DNA from: Hyposmocoma kahamanoa
Taxonomy: Eukaryota; Arthropoda; Insecta; Lepidoptera; Cosmopterigidae
Direction: 5' to 3'
NCBI RefSeq assembly: GCF_003589595.1
Contig: NW_020654080.1
Location: forward strand, 9,036,329 to 9,100,328
DNA length: 64,000 bases
The translations under genes were made by a program, and so were the position numbers. A model generated the notes under the pieces. The model saw nothing but the letters and a program-made list of their open reading frames with translations. It was not told the origin of the DNA and ran no database searches. Below, piece by piece: positions 33,360 to 46,158 of the stretch. How positions within the stretch are numbered: the first letter of the stretch is position 1; each line of letters starts with the position of its first letter.

Positions 33360-33689
33360 AATATGTTTTGTTACATAAAAAATATTATAGTGACTAGGTT
33401 TAGAAAAGGGAATGTTTTAGTAGTTTAGTCATATGTAAAGGACGGACGTAAGGAGAATAATGATAAATATTTATTGAGCGTATATGGTTGGAAACGTGCG
33501 AAAGGTCGTCCTCAATTTTTTGTCAACAAGAATAAGGACGTCCTTAAAAATAAGGCCAGGTAAAAAGAAATAAGACAAAATGAGTGTGTATGTAGAGACT
33601 GATAAGAATGAAGAAGATTGAACAGAAAGATTGTTTGGAGCATAGAAAGTGGGATTCTATATTCGCGGCCTACTTCAGGGGGAACAAAT
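33360..33689. other. Intergenic
   Basis: Nothing recognised. A-rich sequence at 33500-33640 has the composition of decayed LINE sequence but no identifiable motif. Confidence 0.35.
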
Positions 33690-33977
33690 TTTTTTATGAT
33701 CCCAAGTCACAGAACGAACACTGATGGTAAGCGACTCGCCTACCCATAACAGTTGCAACGCAGACCTTAGAATCGCAAAGATCTGAGGTGTACCGTCACT
33801 ACTCTCATCACCCTAAGACACAAGTTGACAAGTCCCATGTACCTGCAATTTCACCAGCACTCTTACTCTTCAAAACCGGAACGTAGTAACGGTCTTATTA
33901 CCGTTTGGTGGCAGAAATAGGTAAGGTGACAAAACTTTCCTAGACTAACTCTTTCCCAAGGAGGTCTACTGCTACTA
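33690..33977 (-). mobile_element. SINE-B, near full length
   Basis: From ttttttatgatcccaagtca through cacaagttgacaagtcccat, cctgcaatttcaccagcact and cggaacgtagtaacggtctt to ggaggtctactgctact, the reversed 5' end. Confidence 0.85.
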
Positions 33978-35427
33978 GATAATAGAATATGCGTGGTAAA
34001 TGTCACATTACGTACATTACAATTATGTCGGTTTTATGAAGTTCGTACAGCACGGGTCCTTGTATTTTTCTTCATGTACTACTAACCAGTGGAGTATTTG
34101 TACATATATACAAATCCTTATAACAGTGCGTTGTCATAGCTTTAGGCTAGACTTAAAAAATATATTGCATTTTTTTTAAATAACTGTTCATATTTTTGTC
34201 GTATCGATACTTTCACTTCTACATCTGTTTCAGTTTTTCTTAACTATGTTGTTTTTTCTTTTGTTTTTCCAATGTATCCGTTGAGATCTTATCAGTCCTG
34301 TAGCACTTCTCTGTAGCCGAAAGCTAATTGGCCGTGGTAACAACGAGCACGTCTATTCCGTACGGTACTTATACGCGTTGTGCTATTGTCTCTTGGTTTT
34401 ATTTTTGACAGCTGTTAATCTTCTTTTTGTCGAAGAAGGGCTACGAAACCCTTTTTACCCTTAGCTCTACTTTCCTACTTAAAAAGCCTATTTTCATTTC
34501 CAGCCCATGTAATCCTTCACATTACCTTGTCTTAACCAAATAATTAACATCCTTATTTACCCGATTTAAGGCACAAAATATAAGATCAAAACTACGTCCA
34601 TTAAAAGCTCAATCCCTACTAGATAAGATAATGTGCCCTAAAACAACAACTTGAGACAAGGTTGAGACCGGTTTAATCCTGACTTGAGTGCACTTAGATC
34701 AATGGACTTAAGTTTTGTTAATAGTTAATTGTTAGATTTTAAACCTTTATTGAATGTGGTTTCTAAAGGGGAGTAAGTACAATTATTTAACCCCAGAAAC
34801 GTTTTACATATGACACCGATTAGATTACACTAAAAAAATATATAAAATTTGGATTACTTCCATATTACAGCAGGTGACTATACTAAAACTATCTTGCATT
34901 ATTTCATTAAACATGTTGGTTTATTTATATTATGATGATTTATTTAATAATCCGTTCTGGTAAAAAAAGTCAAGTGTAATATAAAAATTTAAACTGTCTG
35001 CTAAAACTTTAGTTATTTATAAACACGCCCAACTGCACAAACGTTAATTAACTTTAAAGCTCTATTAAGTAACAAGCTGTTTTATCTTTCGCTTTGATGT
35101 CGTAAAGACAGTAAAATGACACTTTGAATTTAAACGTAGGACCTTTTCTGTACAGAAGCCCCTCAGTAGGTATCGTTGCCCTATTTATACTGTCTGCAAA
35201 ACAGCAGTATATTCGGAATTTAAGGGTTAAGAGAACCGGCGCAATCAGCACTTAAAATCTAAAGAAATTTTGAACATTATTTTTGGAAGTACTGTTTTAT
35301 AAAATACAAGCTTTGGAGTTTTGCGGAATCACTATTACATTGCTAATCTATCTATTTAATTCTAATGTATTATCGAGTTCTTAGGTTTTCTAATGGATTA
35401 TTTTAGATTATGGTGACCTCGCTCATC
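33978..35427. other. Intergenic; Y-repeat fragment at 35372
   Basis: No gene. tatcgagttcttaggttt at 35372-35389 matches the start of repeat Y at 13709. Confidence 0.45.
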
Positions 35428-36252
35428 CGTTTTAACAGCCCCATATCTTTCTACATTAGTTTTGATTAAAGTGACCATCCTTACCGACCCTTAAGTATAC
35501 AAGAAGGGCACTATAACCTGTGCCGGCACAGGAACCTTCTAAGTTCAAGTACTGACCCCAGATCAGCTAGTGTACAGGGTTGTCACAGATCATTATCATT
35601 GACCTTATCCGGTTCTCAAGAGGCTAGTGCCTCCGGTGAGCCATCCCGGGTACACGTACAGTACCCTATTTTCCAGATAGGTACTAGAGCTGAAGGCACG
35701 CACGCTTCCCGTTGCGCATTGCACAACCAGCGGTTGCTATCATCGACGCGAAGCGGTCGACTCTAAAGTTCACTACCAAATCTCCTCATTGGTGGCATTG
35801 CTATAAGGCAAGCGCAATACCCTACGTCGAAAAACGGCATCTCTTCAGTTCCTAACTAAGCGGCTGGAGAGTCTATATCAAGCTCATCCTCTACTAGCTC
35901 TCCGCGCCGAAGTTGCCTTTTACAATAGGAGATAGCTTCCGACTTAACGGGCAAGTCACGTGCCCCAAGCGCCTCCTCGCCTTAGGTCCTCTTCTAGACC
36001 GCTACTAAGACACACTAGCTGCGCACGCGACAGACGCCCCGGCAACACATCACTGGGGCAGACAAACATGTCCGTCTCTGCAGCGACTCCATACCCAAGA
36101 CTGGGTTCAACAGAGACGCCCGTGAAGGTGTATCACTGGCGGAGGGCTATTCCCGGACGCCCGCTGTATCCCTGGTCTTGCCGGTGAGCCCGTAGTCTCT
36201 CCAGAATACCCTATCTCTCGGGTCGGTAGATAGGGACATTCGTTTTAACAGC
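35428..36252 (-). repeat. R-family repeat, copy 2, bounded by 12 bp direct repeats
   Basis: The longest R copy. On the minus strand it reads the same succession of motifs as copy 1, plus about 220 bp more upstream. CGTTTTAACAGC occurs at both edges (35428-35439 and 36241-36252), like a target duplication. The left edge motif is shared with 57002 (aacagccccat), so part of it may belong to the repeat itself. Confidence 0.65.
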
Positions 36253-37229
36253 TTAGATTATCATCATTAACTTCCTCAACCCACTAAACGTCACACAGCT
36301 GGGCACTGGTCTTCTTAAGGTTACGGTCATTGTCCGCCACGCTGATCCAATACGAGTTGGGGAATTCACGAAAGTTTGTACGGAGAACTAATAAAACTAT
36401 TATCGAATTAGCATAGTGCAGTTGGCTACTCGAAGTACTTATTCTACGCAGACGAACCCGCGGGCACGAGCTAGTGGTGATGATGATAAAAGTTCACATC
36501 AAAGAAACAAAAAATCAAAAATATCTGAACTCAAAAGACTCCGTAGTTTGGACAGGAAAATAAGTATATGTTATTTTTCAGTTCAGTATTCAAAATTTCT
36601 TTAATTATTTATTCAATATTGTTTCAGTATTAATTTTATGTCAAAATGTAACGATTATCAACAGCTGTCAAATGCTTTCAAAACTTAATCAAAGCCCCTA
36701 AAGAAGTGGGTTTAATACGATTAATCATTGTTGATGGGGATTACGGTTGCTTTCATAAATTATTAATTTCCTTTAATGCTATCGTTTACTTAATTTGTTT
36801 TTGCTATGGAACTCTTGGGACTTCGATTATTAGGTCTGGTAGATACTTTGATTTGTTGTTCTTTGCTTCGTGACAAGAACTGTCGAGAAACGTGACATTT
36901 GGTTGTATGAAATATCAAATCTTGGTAAAAAAGATTTTGATAAAGTCGACTTTTAATATTCCTGTCCTCTCTATTGATTTTTATTTTAATTCCTACACTG
37001 TTGGTGGTCATTATTTGTGGAATTTATTCTGTCGAATTTATGTAACTTTTGTCTAATCGCCACTGTTCTAAATCCTTTGGAACTGAAGATAATTTTCGTA
37101 ATAAAGATATAAATTATCTTTTTCTTGCGTAAAGTGATATAAATTTACAGGCACATTTCGTATTCTCAACTTCAATTTTAAGTGTAAATAAATCCTTCTT
37201 TAATCCATTTATTTAAGACATTGAGTTTA
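36253..37229. other. Intergenic; LINE/SINE scrap at 36325
   Basis: gtccgccacgctgatccaat then gttggggaattcacgaaag (36335-36375) is a common lepidopteran repeat piece also seen at 41875 and 58095. No gene supported. Confidence 0.4.
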
Positions 37230-37645
37230 ATTTTTTTTTGAATATCAAGTGACGGGACGAACAAGTCGTGCGCTTGAGGGTAAGCTACACGCCTGTCAAC
37301 AGTTGCAGTGCCATTCGGAGCTTCGAATCACAAAGATCTGAGAGGTACTGCTACTGTGGCCGACACCTTGAAACATAAGTTGACAAGTCTCATGTGCCTA
37401 TAATTTCACCAGCACCTTTACCCTTCAAAAGTGGAACACAGTAATGCTAACATTACTGCTTGGCAGCAAAAATACGTAAGGTGGCAGTACTTTTCTCTCT
37501 TTCTCAACTCTTTCACAAGGAGCTCTACTGCTGTCGCAGTGGCAGTGCCCCTCAGATCTTTGCGATTTAAGTGGCACTCTGAGTGGCACTGCAACTGTTA
37601 TGGACAGGCGTGTCGCTTTCCCGAACTTTACGATAAAAAAAACTG
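37230..37645. mobile_element. Head-to-head SINE-B pair
   Basis: A full minus copy at 37230-37534 (ttgaatatcaagtgacggga ... caaggagctctactgctg) is directly joined to the 3' part of a plus copy at 37535-37645 (gcagtggcagtgcccctcag, ctgttatggacaggcgtgtc, short A run). Confidence 0.85.
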
Positions 37646-39327
37646 TTGACATTGCCATTCTTTTCCAGGGAAAGTGCCTACCTTAATAGTAGTACAAATA
37701 ACAAGAAAATGAGCATCCGAACTCATACATTTTTTAAATCCATTTTTCTCTGGGTAGGAATTTGTGGCTTAGCGCGTTTTTCGAGGGGGTATGGAATTAT
37801 TTAATGAGACGCCATTGAGTTGCCACTATTTTACGCACCCTACATAAATTTATATAAAACGCAAGAGTACATTTAAGATGGTCATTTGTTACAAGGTGTT
37901 GCTATGTAACCGTATTTTATGTAATTATTTAGAATAACCTACAAAATACATAAACAAATGGTCAAAACAATAGATATTATGTCTCGAGTTATTGGGTTGT
38001 TTCATTTACCACGGCATGCGTTCAAGCAAAGGAGTATTAAAAATAAAAGCTATTGACCGCTCACAAACTAATTGTTCGAGCCTAATATTACATGTATTTA
38101 TCAGTTTAATTATAAAAAAGTACATGGATGCTTTTAAATAAAGTACATATGTTAAATAGTAAATTGGACATAATTAAGCAAAAAGAATCCAGTCCACAAA
38201 ATTAGCAAAAAATTAGTTATATGTACCAAACGGTTCCTAAAGTGTAACCTCTTAAATCAGCAAAAATCCAACATATAAACATAAATAAACATCTTTGGAG
38301 TTACATGACATTATAAGTTTGAAAATAAAATAAGAGGGAGAATAATTTTTAAACTTCAAACTGCCATATTTCGAATGTGACTGGATGTGCATTGGATACT
38401 TTTTGTTGAACGACGTCTAATTATGTATAAATAAATAAATATTAATAATCGTGACAATAATAGTTTGAAGTAGTTCAGAGTATATTAGTTACATCCTTGG
38501 ATACTTTTCTGTAACAACATATATATGTAATATGAAGACAAGTATGCTAACTCCATACAAACGTAGCAGTCGTAACTCGTATGTGTGCACGCCCGCTGCG
38601 CGTCGTGTACGTACCACCATAGAACAATAAATACAGTAGAAGTGCTTAGTTGCGTGACACGTATGCCAACAGTAGGTACGCGAAGTACTTACTTAAGCTC
38701 AGTCTGCCATTTTCACATGGTCGCATCAATTATCTCGCACAAAACCTCGAAAATCGTAAAAAAATGCCTTATTTTAATAAATTTTCAATTTTCTGTTCAT
38801 CGTTATATTTTTTTTTGTTAAAAGACACGAAAGTAAATCTTATACCGCTGCAATATGGTCGCTCCTTTTTCGGGAAACTAAGTAAATATGCCAGTTCGGC
38901 ATCGTTTGTCGTCGAACTGTTCGTCGTCGTTCAGCTACATGCCAAGTTTCAACGATATGCCAAAAGGGTAAAGTTTAAATTATATTAACAGTCCAGAATT
39001 TGCTATAATCAAGATTTTATAGTGTTTAAAATTTTAAATATGTGAGTTTTAGCGACAGCGGTTCTGATAGTAATCGAGGCTTAAGGCACTTCTATTGTTT
39101 TTTTTGCTTCCGTGGTACGAACGTACACATTCGCATAATAATGAAAGGCGCGTGGGACAACTAACGTTATGCAACTCGAGTGCACCGCGAGATTATGCGC
39201 GGCTTGCGCGCACACATAATATTCAGTACGGAACCGGCACGCATTAATTATTACGATTGCCTGTACCCAAAAAACTCGAAGGACTCGCAACGTTGGAATA
39301 CTGTATTATACATATTTTTTCGCTTTT
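37646..39327. other. Intergenic
   Basis: No gene supported. A (TAAA)-like run lies at 38427-38443. 39120-39250 is GC-richer, with no recognised motif. Confidence 0.35.
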
Positions 39328-39424
39328 TATCATTATACCAAGTGACGGGACGAACAAGTCGTGTGTCGGTGGTAAGCGACACACCTGTCCATAACAGCTG
39401 CAGGCCGTTCAGAGGTTTAAAATC
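39328..39424 (-). mobile_element. SINE-B 3' fragment
   Basis: attataccaagtgacgggac, ggtggtaagcgacacacctg and cataacagctgcagg; truncated beyond. Confidence 0.75.
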
Positions 39425-40900
39425 CAAACTATAATGGGAAAACGCTAAAACTATTCTAAATATTCATAATTACATGCTTCAGGCCCAAGTATACCCTTAG
39501 TTATACAATGCAAAACGTATTTTTCTAGATACCTTATTTGTAGGTACCTTAAGGGCGCGTTTATTCGACACGGATTTCATCGCACTCATGCCGCGTGGCC
39601 GCCGCACGGCGTCCGCGTGCACGTGTTCAGAGACCGAACTGTCAAGGCTAAAATATTCTCTAAAATACGCTCTATTTAATGAGCATCCCGGGCGCGACGG
39701 GAGAGACTGGCTTGTCTTTGGTCTACGCGGCGACTGCGCAGTTCTATTAGTCGTAGGAATTTAAATGTTGTTGCCTAGTAAACAGAAATCAGATTCGCCA
39801 TTAATGTACGTGTAAACGTGGCAACTGGGCACAAACTTTCACGTGTAGTAACTGGGCGCTAAGATCATATAGAATACACGACGATACTTCATTATAATGT
39901 ACACTTCATCATAGGAATGATATTGTCACTATCATCCTGAAAACATAGGTTGACAAGTTCCGTGTGCCACCAAAACTCTCATCCTCCAAAACTGGAAAGC
40001 AGTAATACTCACGCATACAATAGATAATGTTATTTAAAAGAATCATGTATGCAATTAGGTCTATTCTAATACTGTACAAGATAATAAATAATATACAGCA
40101 ATTCAATATCATACAGTAACATTATCCGTACGTTTTATCGAATAATTTTATGATCTAGTCCGAAGTCGATACTCGAGTAGAACACTCGAAATCCTTTCGA
40201 AGATACTTAGGAAAGGTCGAGTTTCATATAAATATTATTTCTCTTTGGGTATATATTTTCGTATATGGCGATATTTCAGGAAAGCCTACATCCAGCAGGA
40301 GATGTCTTAGGACTGAAATAAAGATGTGATAATAATAATGTTCGATAGATTTACCTTAGTTTTATATGATATGTGGATTTTATTCTGTGATAGTATTTAT
40401 TTTAGTTTTTATCTTGTACGATATTAGTATATAGGAGAACAATTGCTTCTAAATAAAGCTACAGTTGTACAGTTTGAATCCCGGTGACGCCATGAGCCTA
40501 TTACTTTAATTTCTAAGTAACTTTTATTTATGAATACTTAATAGCAATACCTCTAAGGACAACATTATAATACAAACTGTGAAAGGGTTGTAACCCTAAC
40601 AATCGTGATCAGGATCACGGCAGTAAAACAGGAAACTTCCGGTCCACCAATTTATTTAACGTGAAGTAAAAGGTAAAGTAAAGAAAAGAAACTATAACAA
40701 ATAAAAGGTAAATGTAGAAAAACAGCACATTAATAAAAAACACTTAAACCTAAAATTGGTAGATGTTAAATTTAGGCACTTACCCCTTATCGGGTTGTAT
40801 TATGATGAATTACAGATAGACTGTTATTCGCTTATTATGGTCGATACATGATTTATATTGATTGTATTATGATTAAACTTGAAAAGAATAAAAAAAATTA
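39425..40900. other. Intergenic; GC-rich patch and a SINE-B scrap
   Basis: 39550-39740 is GC-rich (gccgcgtggccgccgcacgg) without a recognised motif. 39925-40014 contains a diverged SINE-B piece (cataggttgacaagttccgt, ctggaaagcagtaatactca). No gene. Confidence 0.4.
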
Positions 40901-41099
40901 GACAATTTGATTTAGTAGTATCCGCTATCGCGGTCAAGCAGGGAGTGACAGTCGAAAGAAATAAAATCAGAATGCGAAGGAAAATGGAACAATTCAAAAT
41001 TTTAAATTTAAATATGAGTAGAAGAAGAAAAACGATACGATACGAATGGAGAGAGGCGATACAAAAAGGTGGGATGACGGAGTAAGGTCACACCGTCAC

Positions 41100-41235
41100 A
41101 CCTGTACGTTGAAGAAGATCCACAACCCTTGGAAGGTAGCGTGGCGGACAATGGTTTAAACCTGTTCATTAGAGGAAATCAGTACCCAGCAGTGGGACGT
41201 ACGTATAATAGGTTGACGATGATAAAGATGATGAT
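41100..41235 (+). repeat. RTE-type LINE 3' terminus
   Basis: acaacccttggaaggtagcg, agtacccagcagtgggacgt and ataggttgacgatgataaag match the RTE end at 10686. The reversed equivalent at 41860-42030 (gtccgccacactggtccaat, ccttccaagggttgtggatc, gtgacggtgtgacctta) shows that a related block lies nearby in opposite orientation. Confidence 0.65.
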
Positions 41236-41302
41236 CTAAACTGTTCAAACTGATGAGCGAAATAATAATAATGTCAACATTATTAGAAACCGAACCTGTA
41301 AC

Positions 41303-41354
41303 CTGGGACTGCGTGGCAGTGGCGTGGTAACCGTTCGGCCACGGAGGCAGTCAA
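41303..41354 (-). mobile_element. SINE-A head fragment
   Basis: gactgcgtggcagtggcgtg then gtaaccgttcggccacggag is the reversed tRNA-like head; the body is absent. Confidence 0.65.
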
Positions 41355-41679
41355 TTATAAGTTACTTATAAGTTCTATCGCGGCTATTTATAAGTTAGGA
41401 ATTATTTTTCAGTAATATTAGTTCATTCTTTAATAATGTTGCTAACAAAAACTAATTAGGAATTGTAGTTCAATCTTATTAATGCTAAAAATAGAATTTC
41501 CTTACATATTTATTTACTTTATTACTTGGATTGCTATTTGGGAAACAATCTTTTCTTATATAAAATTGATACACGTGACACACCACAATGATGATAAACA
41601 ACGACGCAACGATAGAACGCGTGTTTTTCAAATTTCAAAATAAATGTCTACTTTTTAATAGTTCATCATTAACATACAT

Positions 41680-41840
41680 CCAATGAATGTATAATGGGAA
41701 GTAAATTACACGGATTTATAGTGTGTATATTGAAATGTACGTCTCACGGATGTATAATGATATGAACACCTCACGGATGTATAATAGGATGTATGTATAT
41801 CCCACGGATGTGTAATGGGATGTATGGTGATATTATGGAT
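41680..41840 (+). repeat. Degenerate minisatellite, cacggatgtataatg unit
   Basis: cacggatttatagtg, cacggatgtataatgatatg, cacggatgtataataggatg and cacggatgtgtaatgggatg occur in tandem at spacings of about 27-36 bp. Confidence 0.7.
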
Positions 41841-41859
41841 GGGCAGGGATATTTTCTAA

Positions 41860-42030
41860 CTAGAGGGTTAATGTCCGCCACACTGGTCCAATGCGTATTG
41901 TGAACTTCACACGTTTTCCGAGTAGATATTATATGTAATCGCTAGTTTTTTTTAGTGTAGCCTTTATTCTACCTTCCAAGGGTTGTGGATCTTCTTCAAC
42001 GTACAGGTGTGACGGTGTGACCTTACACCG
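41860..42030 (-). repeat. Reversed RTE-like 3' block
   Basis: Same motifs as 41100-41160 on the opposite strand (aagggttgtggatcttcttc, acgtacaggtgtgacggtgt). Together they form an inverted pair about 800 bp apart. Confidence 0.6.
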
Positions 42031-42194
42031 TCATCCCAAAAAAGGTATAAGAGTGAAATTCCCTGCCTGCAAATTTGTTCTTTTGGGCCTTTTCAAGACG
42101 AGAGTGAATAACCTTACAAATGTCATCTAATAAATTGGGAGCTGATTTTTTTAAATTGTATTATACGTCGTACAAAGGGCACGGGCACAAATTT

Positions 42195-42258
42195 AGAAAT
42201 CCTGTTCTAAACACTCTCCTAAAAACAGTTTAAGGAGAGTGTTTAGGACAGGATTTCT
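42195..42258. repeat. Perfect-like 26 bp hairpin
   Basis: Arms 42195-42220 and 42233-42258 pair at 25 of 26 positions around a 12 nt loop (aaaaacagttta). The following ccatggtcccctaaggggtc resembles hAT-type terminal sequence. Confidence 0.8.
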
Positions 42259-42299
42259 TAACCTGTGATCCATGGTCCCCTAAGGGGTCCGTTTAGTAG

Positions 42300-43575
42300 A
42301 CGCCGGGGGTCCATTGCGAACCTACCTAATTCATTCAAGTCTTTCACTTATGAGCATTCGGCTCCGCACCAACTGCACACGGCGGGCAACGTTACTTTCA
42401 CCTCTGAGCGCGCGATTAGGTTTCTTTTTCCTTGTAGTGAGCGCCTGGTGTCATTAGTCAGATTTAGTAGGTTATTATAGCGTAGGTATTTTCAATTTTG
42501 TATGAGGGTGACGTATCTGTTACATAGTAACTATTAAATAATCTGTGGCCCGTCGCTCTGTCAAACCGAAGGAATGTGTCTTTGTGTTCGATCTTTGGTT
42601 GTGATCCGTTTAGCTCTTGCAGGTAGTCTCACAATCTAAGACGTTTAAATTAAATATTGTAATGATAAATATATATAAATTTGCAAAGAGCAACCCCTAG
42701 AGTTACTTGCTTATTCTTCTCAAGTCAATCTGCCTTACGAATGAGCAGTAGAATTTAATCAGTATGACGATTTCAAGTGAAATTTGCTTACCTATGAAAT
42801 AAAGATTATTTGACTTTGAAATGGAATACGTTATCGGCAACTGTGTTTACCAAAAAGTACCAATAAGATAGTCACCGCAGTTAGCGGCACCGAATCGCAT
42901 TAAGTCGGTCAGATGAAGCTTACGTTCAAACAATAAGAGCTAAAATGACTTTCGCGTAGTGACGCGAAGTGTGTGTTAACTCCCTTTGGGTTATTCACAG
43001 CTAAAGTGAATAAGCATGTTTTACACAAATACCTTTCGTTGGTTGTATTGTCACTTAAAGTCAGGTGTGGCTAATGGTGTGTTTATTTTATATATTATTC
43101 TAGTTAGTAGTCGAACTAATCTATGAAAGTATTCCCCCTTGAACAGACTCATGCAGTCATACGATGACGTGACTATAAACCAAGCAGTTACATCCCTCAT
43201 AATCAATTAATGCAATAATTTTACAACTTTGTATTTCCTTGGTAACTCAAAATTTTTACTGTTGTATACACCGGTAGCGGCTTGACACCTTTACAGTTAT
43301 GCCACACGGGCGCTGCCGGTGGGTTGTATCGTTGCAACGCTATGGTTTCAATGTACCAAGTGCCAAACGAGCAATGCGGTGTCGCAACATAATACCGCTT
43401 ACTTACACACGGCAGCACCGCCTCCCGCTTCGTCTCCTGGCGCCTTGAACGATGCGCAAGCGTACCGTCACCACCGTTTCAATGCACCGTGTGTTTATTT
43501 ATTTATATATAGTACAACGCAGCGTCACTGCTCAAGGGTCGTAACGCCGACGCAACGCATCGTGTAGCATCGCTC
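42300..43575. other. Intergenic
   Basis: No gene. 43290-43560 is GC-richer with repeated acacacggc/ccacacggg motifs, perhaps an unrecognised MITE. Confidence 0.35.
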
Positions 43576-43579
43576 TTAA

Positions 43580-44370
43580 CCCTTAACTAGTCGCGCTAAA
43601 AAAGTTACGCAATTGGTCGCGTGGCGTATGCAACACCTCAAATTAGACTCGTGAAATAAAATTCAAAATACACGCAAAATCAGACTTTTATTAATGACAA
43701 TATTTGAACATACTTATTTCCTAGTTTATAAATGTATTTCTGACTGATAAAACATATTATTAATAAAAAAACAACAACATTCGTAAGAGCTTATTTTCTT
43801 CATCACAATTTTGACAGACTAGAATAATGTGATCATTACATGCCTAATGCCTTCATGATGTTGTTCTCCTTCAGACGCCCTATCGATAGCTTTTTCTTCT
43901 TTGTCTTTCAATTGCGGCACAATCTCTCAAATAGTCAAATCACGTGGCATTTTACAGTTACCTACCTCAAAACAAAGAACAAAAAACCACCACATTACAA
44001 CATAATCTTTAAAATGCCAATATATTCGTTCTTTAAATGTCACTACAACATATTTTTGTCCACTTCCATTATTTAAATACATAGGTAATAATAAAAAATA
44101 TATAAGTAAATATATTTTTTATTATTACCTATGTATAGTAATACCTTACGTAATTTCGTCTACACAAACGGTCGCGTGGGGTGTCACGCACCCCAAACAT
44201 GCTCTCCAAGCACATCTAGACACAAACGAGCGACGATTACGAATGAATTTGAAGTACAATCGCGTTTACGAAGCTAACTTGAAGACAGGCTTGTAAGTTC
44301 AAATTTAAAAAGTCTATGAGCCTAAAAACCTGCAATGGGGTGTAAAACACCCCACGCGACCAATTAAGGG
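43580..44370. mobile_element. piggyBac-like non-autonomous element with TTAA duplication
   Basis: TTAA at 43576-43579 and 44371-44374 flanks ends CCCTTAACTAGTCGCG (left) and, inverted, CCCTTAATTGGTCGCG (right), 14 of 16 identical. TTAA targets and CCCT-type ends are diagnostic of piggyBac. A motif ggtcgcgtggggtg with its mirror accccacgcgac recurs at 43612, 44169 and 44340-44360, likely transposase-binding subterminal repeats. No transposase is recognised. A perfect 27 bp hairpin (44077-44103 / 44110-44136) lies inside. Confidence 0.85.
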
Positions 44371-44630
44371 TTAAATTGAAAACCACTGTGAGACTCGGAA
44401 ATATATTAATAACATGTAAATTAACGGATAATCCACATATTTAAGTCCAATTTTTGCTCGACATGACTTGCATCGAGTCACCGCCGCGAAATCTCATAAT
44501 TAAAGACCAAGATAAAGCAAAAATTCGACTAAAATACGTGAATTATCAATTTACTTTGGTGAATAAACTTGACACCTTGTTTGGTGAAAGTATATGTATA
44601 ATTTTCTAAGATTATTTTATTATATTTTAA

Positions 44631-44935
44631 TTTTTTTTTTTGTGATATCAAGTGACTGCTCAAACAAATTTTGCACCTTGTGGTAAACGACAAGCCTGTC
44701 CATAACAGTTAAAATACAGCTTAGAGTTCGAAATTGTAAAGATCTGAGGGGTACTTCACTGCGCCCGTCACCCTGAGACATAATTCACAAGTCCCCGGTG
44801 CCTATAATTTCACCAGCACCATTATTACCATTCAAAACTGAAATGCAGTAATGCTAACATTACTGCTTAGCGGCAGAAATAAATAACTAGGTGGGAAATA
44901 CTTCCCTAGACGAACTCTTCCACAAGGACCTCAAA
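44631..44935 (-). mobile_element. SINE-B, near full length
   Basis: T10 then gtgatatcaagtgactgctc, cctataatttcaccagcacc, aatgctaacattactgctta and ccctagacgaactcttccac. Confidence 0.85.
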
Positions 44936-45915
44936 TGTTTCTTATCAAATTTGTTTATTGTTGAATATACTTTATTTTAGTAATATAGTAAATAATAATA
45001 TAAAAGCCTACATTTAATCTACAATATCAATTATCATTGAAAGGTCAAAACCTTTACGATATATAATAATTATGATCTCAAGTGTATTAGACTTAGCACT
45101 TACTTTAAAACTGTCCGTAAAAAGATCCGAAAGATAGCTGAAATCAACTTTTAACATAAAAAACTTTTCCTTTGTCATAAAACTGAAGTTGAATGAGTTT
45201 TTGAAAGTTCCAGTTGAATCAAAGGCATTTAAATTAGAAGTTTTTAACATAAGTTACCTAATTTGTATTAAAGATTTTGTTGTAACTATAGGTATAGTAA
45301 TTATGTAAGTACATACCATATAAAGACAAATGGCGTTCTACTACTAAGCAGGGATATCTAGAAGGAGAGTATAAAGCGAATAAGGGATACAATAATGTAA
45401 CGGTATCAATGTCTCTATGTAATAGCGTACTAAATCCGGCGTTCCATATACACACTATGTTTCACTGATGTGCGGTTCCGGCACAACACTTCATTTAGTT
45501 TGTTGTCAAACATTCAAAATGGCGATGGCGGATGCAAATGCGGTCCTCTATGAAAATTAATTGCCATCGGTGTGTTGCTCATATTTCGTTATTTGACTAA
45601 GTGAACTTACGTTTACTAAAAGTTTTAAATTATTCACATTGATTCCGTAATGTTGTGATTTTTGGTTAATTTGTGTATCATATTTGATAATCACGAAATA
45701 CTAAGCAAAATTTCACATAATTCATCTCGTTTCTGCATGCATCTGATGCCGCATGTTAAAACAAGATAAAATATAATATCCTAGACTAATAAGCAACACA
45801 GTGCTCTGACTACACAATAATTAATTATGTATAATATGTCTACCACGCTAGCCTAATACGGTTAAAGACATTACTTCATCTCTAACAGAAAGAAAAATAA
45901 TTTTTATATTTTTTG
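44936..45915. other. Intergenic; start-like site at about 45520
   Basis: AT-rich. Near 45520, caaaATGGCGATGGCGGATGC has an excellent translation-start context but the frame stops after 13 codons and no donor follows. A repeat scrap (taccacgctagcctaatacg) is at 45841. Confidence 0.35.
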
Positions 45916-45917
45916 TT

Positions 45918-46158
45918 TTATGATACCAAGTAGCGGATGGACAAGTCGTGCGCCTGGTGGTGAGGTGCAATGTCACAAATCCCAAAGATCTTAGGGGAAC
46001 TGCCAATGCGCCCGTCAACTTGAGATATAAGTTGACAAGTCCCATGTGCCTGTATTTTCACCAGCAACCTTACCCTTCAAAACCGGAACGCAGTAATGCT
46101 CACATCTCTGTTTGGCGGCAGATATAGGTAAGGTTGCAGTACTTCCTAGGACAAACTA
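45918..46158 (-). mobile_element. SINE-B copy
   Basis: ttttatgataccaagtagcg, gcgcctggtggtgagg (deleted after this), gatataagttgacaagtccc, ccggaacgcagtaatgctca and ggttgcagtacttcctagga. Confidence 0.85.

Noticed and set aside
36790..37011. 73-codon minus frame
   Set aside because: Lys/Asn-rich, low complexity in AT-rich DNA; no motif or splice context.
42195..42258. Calling the hairpin a microRNA gene
   Set aside because: Near-perfect pairing and the hAT-like neighbour favour a transposon origin; no small-RNA evidence.
45516..45560. Start-codon context ATGGCGATGGCG
   Set aside because: Frame ends after 13 codons with no donor; insufficient for a gene call.
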